Shown here one piece after another: positions 1-5,593 of a stretch of 6,641 nucleotides of DNA. Source of the DNA: Algoriphagus sp. (GTDB taxonomy: Bacteria; Bacteroidota; Bacteroidia; Cytophagales; Cyclobacteriaceae); assembly GCA_023255285.1 (NCBI GenBank), contig JALRIY010000126.1, positions 1 to 6,641 on the forward strand, read 5' to 3'. Position 1 is the first letter of the stretch, and every line of letters starts with the position of its first letter. Both the position numbers and the translations under genes were made by a program. Below the pieces are notes generated by a model, which worked only from the letters and a program-made list of their open reading frames with translations, was not told the origin of the DNA and did not search any database.

Positions 1-64
1 CGATTAGCTTATTTATTGTTTATCAATGATTTTTTACTGATTTTTGGTAAAAATAACAACAAAC

Positions 65-628
65 ATGAATCAACTACTCAACACTTGGAAAGAGAAGTGG
101 ACCCAACAACCCACCTTAATGCTCATCACGGTCATCATCTGGTCGATATTTATCGGCTTGTACATTCAAGCAGGCACCTTACTTTTTACGTTCACCTATA
201 GTTTTTTCAAGCCCACCGTCGCACAGGACCTCTATGAAGGATTAAATTTATACCCCTTATTTAGGGAAGAGGTTTGGTTTTATGGAGGCATTGTCACGCT
301 TATCCTAAGTGTGGCTTTTTTGAAGGCCAAGTTATTTTTTACCATGATTCAGATTTTTTTAAAAATAGACTTGATGCACCCATTCAGTAAGGAAATCGGC
401 AGAAGAATTAGCAACCTAAGCTACATTGCGTTCGAAATTGGGATATTCCTTATTTTCTCAACTGCTTTTACAGGCTGGTTAGTGAAGCGTGGATTTGAGT
501 TGGACCGTATCCAAACCTACCTTTCCGGCACCTTCGAGTACCTTTTATTGAGTGCACTCCTCTTTGCCATTGCACAGGTATTTAAACGAGGTATTGAAAT
601 TCAAAATGAGAACGAGCTAACCGTATAA
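65..628 (+). CDS. DUF2975 family integral membrane protein
   Basis: This is a 187-residue membrane protein of unknown function. Four hydrophobic segments are visible at about residues 17-39, 70-92, 119-140 and 157-173. Between the second and third lies a polar stretch with the pattern DLMHPFSKEIGRRI (102-115), and the C-terminus reads FKRGIEIQNENELTV. Both patterns resemble DUF2975 proteins. Family members are commonly paired with a small YozG-like HTH protein, and such a gene follows here after 3 bases. I chose the ATG at 65; an in-frame TTG at 44 would add seven residues but has no better upstream signal. The 64 bases before the start are AT-rich and show no convincing promoter match. The protein should sit in the inner membrane. 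A sensor or regulator-partner role is only inferred from the gene pair. Confidence 0.85.
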   Translation: MNQLLNTWKEKWTQQPTLMLITVIIWSIFIGLYIQAGTLLFTFTYSFFKPTVAQDLYEGLNLYPLFREEVWFYGGIVTLILSVAFLKAKLFFTMIQIFLKIDLMHPFSKEIGRRISNLSYIAFEIGIFLIFSTAFTGWLVKRGFELDRIQTYLSGTFEYLLLSALLFAIAQVFKRGIEIQNENELTV

Positions 629-631
629 AAC

Positions 632-856
632 ATGGGCATAGTAGTCAACCTAGACGTGATGATGGCCAAGCGGAAAATGTCACTCAACGAGCTATCTGAA
701 AAGGTGGATCTCACGCTATCCAACCTTTCCATTCTCAAAACCGGCAAGGCCAAGGCCATCCGATTTAGCACTTTATCTGCCTTATGTAAGGCACTAGATT
801 GTCAACCCGGTGACTTATTGGAATTTGAAGAAAAAGCTTCTGATTCACCTTTTTAG
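632..856 (+). CDS. YozG-like XRE/Cro-type helix-turn-helix regulator
   Basis: This 74-residue protein is almost entirely one HTH_3/XRE DNA-binding domain (about residues 6-65). The first helix pair covers MSLNELSEKVDLTLSNLSILKTG from residue 16, with the recognition helix around 28-36. The closing pattern, ALCKALDCQPGDLLEF (50-65), is typical of the short YozG-like regulators. There is no sensing domain, so it probably acts as a dimeric DNA-binding partner of the membrane protein encoded 3 bases upstream, and the two genes are surely co-transcribed. In the Bacteroidota and Firmicutes such HTH/DUF2975 pairs are frequent, but their targets are mostly unknown. Autoregulation is a reasonable guess; no operator dyad is visible in the 64 bases upstream of the pair. 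The ATG at 632 has no Shine-Dalgarno sequence, as expected for this phylum. Confidence 0.88.
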   Translation: MGIVVNLDVMMAKRKMSLNELSEKVDLTLSNLSILKTGKAKAIRFSTLSALCKALDCQPGDLLEFEEKASDSPF

Positions 857-880
857 ATGGATTGAATTTCTTAAATTTCT

Positions 881-901
881 GCTTGCCAAAAATAAGCAAG
901 C
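881..901. other. Small hairpin after the HTH gene
   Basis: A perfect 6-bp stem (GCTTGC at 881-886 and GCAAGC at 896-901) encloses a 9-base AT-rich loop. It lies 25 bases after the HTH stop codon. No T-run follows directly; a CTTTTTTAAAAAG palindrome comes about 22 bases later (923-935). It could be a weak terminator or an RNA 3'-end stabiliser for the two-gene unit. The rest of the 112-base gap (857-968) is AT-rich, and no promoter for the next gene can be made out. Confidence 0.3.
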
Positions 902-968
902 CAATTGCGTTAAAATTTCACTCTTTTTTAAAAAGCAACAGGCGTTTTACCTCAAATCACCCTGACCC

Positions 969-1595
969 ATGTTACCCTCCAATCCACTAATCGATCAATT
1001 TCTACTTGAAGGATGCATGCGCTGCTCAAAGGGGGCTACGCCATCCTGCAAAGTACACCGCTGGACGGAAATACTCGAGTTTCTCCGCCAACTCCTCCTG
1101 GAAACCGAACTGCAAGAAGAACGAAAGTGGGGGATGCCTACGTACACCCTCAACGGTAAAAATGTGGTGATTTTAGGCGTATTTAAAGAGTCTTGTGTGC
1201 TGAGTTTCCTCAAAGGAGGACTTTTGGAAGATTCCTATAAAATTTTAGACCTACCAGGACCAAACTCTCAAGTAGGACGCTTTTTACGATTTACCTCAAT
1301 TCAGCAAGCCAAGCAGTTAAAAAAAGAAATAAAAGAGTACATCACCCAAGCTATTGAGATAGAACGTTCTGGAAAAAAACCTGAATCAAAGCCTACTGTC
1401 CACGTATTACCAGAAGAACTGCTCCAAAAGTTTGGAGAACATCCCGGCTTGGAGAATGCATTTCAAGCACTTACTCCAGGAAGACAACGAGGCTATTTAA
1501 TCCACTTTTCAGAAGCGAAGCAATCCTCCACACGAGTCACTAGGATTGAAAAGTATGTGCCTAAGATTTTCTTAGGTAAAGGCCTACAAGATTGA
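969..1595 (+). CDS. YdeI/OmpD-associated family protein with DUF1801 domain
   Basis: This 208-residue cytoplasmic protein has two recognisable parts. Residues about 31-128 form a DUF1801 (YdhG-like) domain with the typical ERKWGMPTYTLNGKNV stretch (51-66) followed by a core strand pattern ending in SFLKG. Residues about 145-205 form the YdeI C-terminal segment, with AFQALTPGRQRGYLIHFSEA (164-183) and a basic tail containing RVTRIEKYVPKI. Ahead of these lies a Cys/His cluster, C16-x2-C19-x7-C27-x2-H30, which could bind a metal. E. coli YdeI has been linked to stress and antimicrobial-peptide tolerance, but the biochemical activity of the family is not established. The gene stands alone: 112 bases follow the HTH gene, and the next gene converges on it with a 9-base gap. 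The ATG at 969 gives the full N-terminal cluster; starting at Met17 would remove C16. Confidence 0.85.
   Translation: MLPSNPLIDQFLLEGCMRCSKGATPSCKVHRWTEILEFLRQLLLETELQEERKWGMPTYTLNGKNVVILGVFKESCVLSFLKGGLLEDSYKILDLPGPNSQVGRFLRFTSIQQAKQLKKEIKEYITQAIEIERSGKKPESKPTVHVLPEELLQKFGEHPGLENAFQALTPGRQRGYLIHFSEAKQSSTRVTRIEKYVPKIFLGKGLQD
1560..1576. other. Hairpin at the convergent gene ends
   Basis: CCTAAG (1560-1565) and CTTAGG (1571-1576) form a perfect 6-bp stem around ATTTT; an inner A-T pair can shorten the loop to three bases. It lies inside the last codons of the ydeI-like gene, 29 bases before the end of the opposing DUF1593 gene. Because the two genes converge with 9 bases between stops, it could serve as a two-way termination or 3'-end signal. 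No T-run follows on either strand, so the call is weak. Confidence 0.3.
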
Positions 1596-1604
1596 CCGAG
1601 GCAG

Positions 1605-3134
1605 TTAATTTACTTGAATAACAAAGCGCTGGTAACGAACCATGGAATGCGCTCCATCATCTTTTACGGATGCAATTACATGCAATTCCCCAGTAGATTC
1701 AGGATCCAACTGGATTTCAAGACGATTTTCTTTCTGATCCAGCAGGGGCTTTCCTAAATAAGTACCTACCTCTGAGTACAGCCAAAAATGAGTAGTTAAA
1801 TTATCCTCATCAGGATCACTAGTAGCCACTTCAAGCGTTAGCTTTTCACCTGGTGTAGCAACACGCCTGACCTCACCCAAAGGCCGGATTACAGGAGGAT
1901 GATTGGCTTGGGCAAAATCCCTAACACACCAATCTGCCCGAGCTGCAAAATCATGCTGAAGCGCTTCAATCCACCTAATCTGAGGATAGGTAGCGTCCAA
2001 TGCATCGGTATAAGGATTAAAATCGAGTACCCCATCCCCATCTTCCCAGCGATTTGGCTGACTTGTTGATTGAACCAGGCGGCCACCCCAACCGCCCCAT
2101 TGGGGATGCTCTAAATTATCCAATCCAACATCAATCAAATGTAAGAATGCTGGGGAATCTCCCTCGGAAATAAAATCATACACCCCAAATGATCCCCATT
2201 GGGCTTCAACTAATCGATTGGGGTCTCCATGTATATGTTCCTCATCTCCTTCCTGCTTCTGACCATCGCCGTAGCTGTAATACTGGCTTAGTAATGGGCC
2301 ATGGCCTTGAATGATTTCTTCACCCATAAATTTTCCTTCCAACAGGTACTGTTGCGAGGGAGGAACGGCTCGTTTCCAAGGATATGCCAAACACCAAAAT
2401 TGATTGGAATTGTAATACACTTTTAAGTCAGGCCACTGAGGAGCAATGTAATTTCGGTAAGTGGCATCCTGATCCAAGATAGCATAGAGGATGGCCTTTT
2501 TGGTAACCTTGGCGTAGATAGTTCCCCATTCAGCAGTACCCTTGTACTGATCCTCAATTGACTTGAGTGCACGAGCAATGGTATTGGTTCCTCCCCAAAC
2601 CTGTAGGTAAAGGGGTTCTAGGTTATCATCAAGGAGTTTGGTTTTTATAAAATCGGACCCTTCGGTATCCGCGTGCATGTCCCCCTCAAAATCAATATTT
2701 CCAACCCGAACCACGGACCTGAGGTAGGCTGCAGTTGGAAATCCTTCTGCATGCTGCGACAGCTTAGGGTATACTTGTTCGTAGGCATCCAAGAGCGGAT
2801 TCATCCAAGAGGTTCCTGGCCACCTCAATGAGGTTTTGGCTCCATACAGCTTACGCGTCATCTCCATTTCGGAAGTAAAAAGAGTTCCTTTTTCGTCCCC
2901 TTTGTAATGCCACATGCTCGAGGAGTAAATCAGCCCCTCTATTCGAAACTCATTGGCATAGAGCAGCATTCTAAGGAATGAATCCACATCATCGATCTCT
3001 CCATCTGTAGTAACTATAGTTCTTGGAACTTTTCGCTGACTAATTTTTTGGCAGCTCGCACTTCCTGTGGAAACCAACAAAATGAAGAGGAAAAAACAGG
3101 TGCCAATAAAAATAGACCGCAAAATAGCTTTCAT
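1605..3134 (-). CDS. Exported DUF1593 (Sde0182-like, nucleoside-hydrolase-like) protein
   Basis: This 509-residue protein has an N-terminal export signal: basic residues (K2, R6), a hydrophobic core at about 8-22, then SASC at 25-28. That end could be a signal peptidase I site or a degenerate lipobox with C28 lipidated. The main domain (about 38-400) matches DUF1593, related to nucleoside hydrolases. TTDGEIDDVDSF (42-53) corresponds to the DxDPGxDD calcium loop, with D44, D48 and D49 kept; D326 in EGDSPAFL may be a further ligand. LQVWGGTNTIARAL (177-190) and PQWGGWGGR (344-352) are also family-like. From NHPPVIRPLG (411) to the end is an Ig-like beta domain, corresponding to the Sde0182 C-terminal module. 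The name-giving homologue is reported to bind cellulose. A role in hydrolysing a ribosyl or glycosyl bond outside the cytoplasm is inferred. It is transcribed alone, divergently from pyrC. Confidence 0.88.
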   Translation of the reverse strand: MKAILRSIFIGTCFFLFILLVSTGSASCQKISQRKVPRTIVTTDGEIDDVDSFLRMLLYANEFRIEGLIYSSSMWHYKGDEKGTLFTSEMEMTRKLYGAKTSLRWPGTSWMNPLLDAYEQVYPKLSQHAEGFPTAAYLRSVVRVGNIDFEGDMHADTEGSDFIKTKLLDDNLEPLYLQVWGGTNTIARALKSIEDQYKGTAEWGTIYAKVTKKAILYAILDQDATYRNYIAPQWPDLKVYYNSNQFWCLAYPWKRAVPPSQQYLLEGKFMGEEIIQGHGPLLSQYYSYGDGQKQEGDEEHIHGDPNRLVEAQWGSFGVYDFISEGDSPAFLHLIDVGLDNLEHPQWGGWGGRLVQSTSQPNRWEDGDGVLDFNPYTDALDATYPQIRWIEALQHDFAARADWCVRDFAQANHPPVIRPLGEVRRVATPGEKLTLEVATSDPDEDNLTTHFWLYSEVGTYLGKPLLDQKENRLEIQLDPESTGELHVIASVKDDGAHSMVRYQRFVIQVN

Positions 3135-3187
3135 GGGAGGAGATTTAAGAAAAATAAACTAAGAAATTATTGCTGGGATTTCCTATT

Positions 3188-3220
3188 GAAAAGTACATTC
3201 AAAATTTGTAGTGGTGCAAA
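3188..3220 (-). promoter_or_regulatory. Promoter candidate for the DUF1593 gene
   Basis: Read on the minus strand, TTTG (3220-3217) is followed after 21 bases by TACTTTTC (3195-3188). This fits the Bacteroidota sigma-factor pattern of TTTG/TTG, about 19-23 bases, then TAnnTTTG, with only the last base differing. Transcription would start near 3180, leaving a leader of about 45 bases. The leader ends in CTCCTCCC before the ATG, so there is no Shine-Dalgarno pairing. Confidence 0.5.
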
Positions 3221-3221
3221 T
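3204..3221. repeat. 18-base dyad between divergent genes, operator-like
   Basis: ATTTGTA (3204-3210) and TGCAAAT (3215-3221) are inverted copies matching at six of seven positions, around a 4-base centre GTGG. The outer ATTTG/CAAAT arms contain the TTTG upstream elements of both divergent promoter candidates. The dyad could be a site for a dimeric regulator, or simply the meeting of two oppositely directed -33 elements. Confidence 0.4.
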
Positions 3222-3238
3222 CCTCCAAGTTAGCTTTC
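3205..3238 (+). promoter_or_regulatory. Promoter candidate for pyrC
   Basis: TTTG (3205-3208) is followed after 22 bases by TAGCTTTC (3231-3238), one base off TAnnTTTG. Transcription would start near 3245 and give a leader of about 79 bases before the pyrC ATG. A second, poorer candidate is TTG at 3267-3269 with TACGTTCT at 3287-3294 (17-base spacer). The upstream element lies inside the opposing promoter, so polymerases could not occupy both at once. Confidence 0.4.
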
Positions 3239-3268
3239 CAAAAAGGCACACTTCTACCGATTGCCATT

Positions 3269-3300
3269 GTAAACTTAGGATTTACCTACGTTCTTTGTAG
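3269..3300 (+). other. Two adjacent small hairpins in the presumed pyrC leader
   Basis: GTAAA (3269-3273) pairs with TTTAC (3281-3285) around seven bases. Immediately after, CTAC (3286-3289) pairs with GTAG (3297-3300), again around seven bases. Both stems are short and AU-rich, so they may be chance. They abut exactly and end 23 bases before the pyrC start. No PyrR-type binding loop or terminator is visible. Confidence 0.25.
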
Positions 3301-3323
3301 CAGTAAGCTTATCCCTACCTACC

Positions 3324-4670
3324 ATGTCCCAAGCCACCCTCATTCAGCAAGTCTCCCTAGTCAACGAAGGCAACGTCCAAGTTACCGACGTCCTGATCCA
3401 AGGGGAACGCATCCAAAAAATCGGTTCCATCCCTGCTCAAGACCAGTACCAGATCGTGGATGGTCGCGGAAAGCACTTGCTTCCTGGGGTGATTGACGGA
3501 CAGGTGCACTTTCGTGATCCCGGACTGACGCACAAAGCAGACCTCAGAAGCGAAAGTAAGGCTGCCATTGCCGGTGGAGTCACCTCCTTTATCGAAATGC
3601 CCAACACCCGTCCCAATACGCTAACCCTTGAGCTCTGGGCGGATAAATACCAGCTGGCCTCCACCAAATCCCTAGCCAACTATGGTTTCTTGCTAGGCAT
3701 CACCGCCGACAACCTGGATGAGGTCATCCAATGGGATACCTCCAAGCACCTGGCCATCACGGACGATGGACTGTATTTTACAGGGAAGGGAAATATTTTG
3801 GCAGACCAGCCTGCCATGTTAGAAAAACTGTTTGCTGCGCACAAAGGACTCATCGCAATCCACTCCGAGAAGGAGGAGATCATCGAGAAAAACGAGGAAG
3901 ACTACCGGGAAAAATACGGAGAACATGTACCCATCGCTTGCCACCCCCTAATCCGTAGCGAACAAGCCTGCTACGAAGCTACGGAACGGGCCATTGGCCT
4001 TGCCGAAAAACATGGAGCTAGGTTGCATATCCTCCACCTGAGCACGGCTAAGGAAACGGAGCTTTTCCGCAACGACATTCCGCTAGAAGCGAAAAATATC
4101 ACGACTGAAGTATCCGTACACCACCTTTGGTTTACGGACCAAGACTACGAGCGACTCGGTACCTTGATCAAGTGGAACCCCGCCATCAAAACCCAAAAAG
4201 ATAAAGACGGGCTGCTTACCGCCCTACTTGACGATCGCATTGACCTCATTACCACCGACCATGCGCCGCATACCTTGGAAGAAAAACAAAAGCCCTACTT
4301 CCAGTCCATGTCAGGAGCACCTTTGGTGCAGCATTCCCTCAACTGTCTCCTTGAATTCTACGGGCAAGGCAAAATCAGTCTGGAAAAAATCGTGGAGAAA
4401 ATGTGTCATAATCCTGCTATCCTTTACCGCATCAAAGACCGAGGATATATCCGTGAGGGCTACTTTGCTGACCTGACTTTGGTGGACCTCAACAGTGAGT
4501 GGACCGTGAGTAAAGAAAACATTCTCTACAAATGCGGCTGGTCACCTCTGGAAGGTACGACCTTCCATAGCAAGGTGCTGTACACCTGGGTCAACGGACA
4601 CTTGGCCTACGCAGACGGGGTATTTCACGAGGAAGTCAATGGCAAGGCCCTAGAAGTTCAACCTAGCTAA
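3324..4670 (+). CDS. pyrC: Dihydroorotase, class I
   Basis: This cytoplasmic enzyme interconverts carbamoyl-aspartate and dihydroorotate, the third step of de novo pyrimidine synthesis. It is full length at 448 residues and belongs to the amidohydrolase superfamily. Visible motifs are PGVIDGQVHFRDPG (54-67), FIEMPNTRP (89-97), AITDDG (144-149, matching the aspartate-bearing SDDG/TDDG motif of class I enzymes), IAIHSE (177-182), LHILHLST (234-241), TEVSVHHLWF (261-270), KWNPAIK (283-289) and ITTDHAPH (309-316), where D312 is the expected catalytic aspartate. One key position differs: the usual first His of the HxH motif is Gln60, while H62 remains. I recall this Gln in other Bacteroidota dihydroorotases, so it is probably ancestral, not decay. 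The ATG at 3324 starts the typical small beta domain. The gene is divergent from DUF1593 and followed after 5 bases by the DUF6671 gene. Confidence 0.93.
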   Translation: MSQATLIQQVSLVNEGNVQVTDVLIQGERIQKIGSIPAQDQYQIVDGRGKHLLPGVIDGQVHFRDPGLTHKADLRSESKAAIAGGVTSFIEMPNTRPNTLTLELWADKYQLASTKSLANYGFLLGITADNLDEVIQWDTSKHLAITDDGLYFTGKGNILADQPAMLEKLFAAHKGLIAIHSEKEEIIEKNEEDYREKYGEHVPIACHPLIRSEQACYEATERAIGLAEKHGARLHILHLSTAKETELFRNDIPLEAKNITTEVSVHHLWFTDQDYERLGTLIKWNPAIKTQKDKDGLLTALLDDRIDLITTDHAPHTLEEKQKPYFQSMSGAPLVQHSLNCLLEFYGQGKISLEKIVEKMCHNPAILYRIKDRGYIREGYFADLTLVDLNSEWTVSKENILYKCGWSPLEGTTFHSKVLYTWVNGHLAYADGVFHEEVNGKALEVQPS

Positions 4671-4675
4671 GCCCC

Positions 4676-5521
4676 ATGGCGGGATTTTTTGAAGGGAGGC
4701 AACTCGTCATCGCCAGCATGCACCAAAAGGAGCAGGTATTACAACCACTCCTGGAAGCAAGTTTGAAGGTAAAGGTAGCTGTTGCGGATGGCTTAAATAC
4801 TGACTTATTAGGCACCTTTTCTGGAGAAATTGCACGGATAGCGGATCCTTTGACCACCGCTCGAAAAAAATGTGAGTTGGCCATGCAACGTACTGGATGT
4901 GACCTAGCCATTGCTAGCGAAGGCTCTTTTGGGCCGCATCCTTCGGCATTTTTTCTACCAGCAAATGAAGAATGGTTGCTTCTAGTTGACAAAAAACACC
5001 GACTAGAAATTCATGCCCGCCACCTCAGCACTGCCACTAATTTTGCAGGACAAGCCTTTTCAAGTTTGGAGGAACTAGAGTCCTTTACCAGCAAAGTAGG
5101 TTTCCCAAGCCATGGGCTCATTCTACGGCGAAGCAAGGACAGTACCGAAGGAATCTTGAAAGGCATCACAGACCCTGAGCAACTTCGAACAGCCGCAAAA
5201 AATATACTGGAAAAGCAAGGAGCTGGCTATGTTGAAACCGACATGCGTGCGATGTTTAATCCAAGTAGGATGCGAGTTATTGAAGAAACAGCGATACTCC
5301 TGCTCAAAAAACTGAACACCACCTGTCCCAACTGTCAGCTACCTGGTTTTGCCGTTACGGCTGTGGAACCAGGACGTCCTTGTAGCCTATGCGGCACCCC
5401 AAGCAGCGCCGCTTTGGCCCATCTGCTTGTTTGCAGCCACTGCCAACACCAAGAAAAAGTCTTATTCCCTCTGGGTAAAAAAACGGAGGACCCTCAATAT
5501 TGCCAGGTTTGCAATCCTTAA
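4676..5521 (+). CDS. DUF6671 family protein with C-terminal zinc-ribbon-like Cys pairs
   Basis: This 281-residue protein has no signal peptide or membrane segment, so it is likely cytoplasmic. The N-terminal region (about 8-210) carries patterns I associate with DUF6671: VIASMHQKEQVLQPLL (11-26), NTDLLGTFSGEIAR (41-54), TARKKCELAM (61-70) and DLAIASEGSFGPHP (76-89). A second conserved-looking patch, ETDMRAMFNPSRMRVIEET (187-205), follows. The C-terminus contains four CxxC pairs (C217/C220, C236/C239, C253/C256, C276/C279), enough for two four-cysteine zinc sites. No activity is known. Conserved His, Asp, Glu and Ser residues in the N-terminal part would be compatible with an enzyme. It starts 5 bases after the pyrC stop codon and must share its transcript, which hints at a link to nucleotide metabolism or simply a convenient operon. 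A hairpin follows its stop codon. Confidence 0.82.
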   Translation: MAGFFEGRQLVIASMHQKEQVLQPLLEASLKVKVAVADGLNTDLLGTFSGEIARIADPLTTARKKCELAMQRTGCDLAIASEGSFGPHPSAFFLPANEEWLLLVDKKHRLEIHARHLSTATNFAGQAFSSLEELESFTSKVGFPSHGLILRRSKDSTEGILKGITDPEQLRTAAKNILEKQGAGYVETDMRAMFNPSRMRVIEETAILLLKKLNTTCPNCQLPGFAVTAVEPGRPCSLCGTPSSAALAHLLVCSHCQHQEKVLFPLGKKTEDPQYCQVCNP

Positions 5522-5524
5522 TCA

Positions 5525-5570
5525 ACTTCTTTAGTACCCCACTCCGGTGGGATTATTATTAAAAAGAAGT
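5525..5570 (+). terminator. Nested hairpin after the DUF6671 gene
   Basis: An inner stem CCCAC (5538-5542) / GTGGG (5547-5551) closes the loop TCCG, giving C(UCCG)G, a member of the very stable cUNCGg tetraloop class. It is followed by ATTATTATT. An outer perfect 8-bp stem, ACTTCTTT (5525-5532) with AAAGAAGT (5563-5570), encloses the whole. The structure starts 4 bases after the stop codon, as expected for a terminator, though the T-rich tail is broken by A residues. Confidence 0.5.
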
Positions 5571-5593
5571 AACTTGAAGAAAATGCCTTGCCC

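Noticed and set aside
44..64. TTG at 44 as the start of the DUF2975 gene
   Set aside because: The ATG at 65 is in frame, gives an N-terminus of usual length and is the more common start codon; nothing upstream favours the TTG.
923..935. CTTTTTTAAAAAG palindrome before the ydeI-like gene
   Set aside because: It is a simple T-run/A-run junction in an AT-rich gap, expected by chance, with no loop for a stable hairpin.
3048..3233. Plus-strand open frame of 61 codons across the DUF1593 start and the divergent region
   Set aside because: It overlaps the signal-peptide coding region and both promoter candidates, and its translation is rich in basic and polar residues with no recognisable family.
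4663..4992. Minus-strand open frame of 109 codons opposite the start of the DUF6671 gene
   Set aside because: It is antisense to a well-supported coding frame with clear family motifs; its composition (many Ser, Lys, Cys) is that of a shadow frame.
5569..5593. TAACTTGA as the -7 element of a promoter for the last gene
   Set aside because: It matches the TAnnTTTG pattern poorly, and no TTG lies at a suitable distance upstream.
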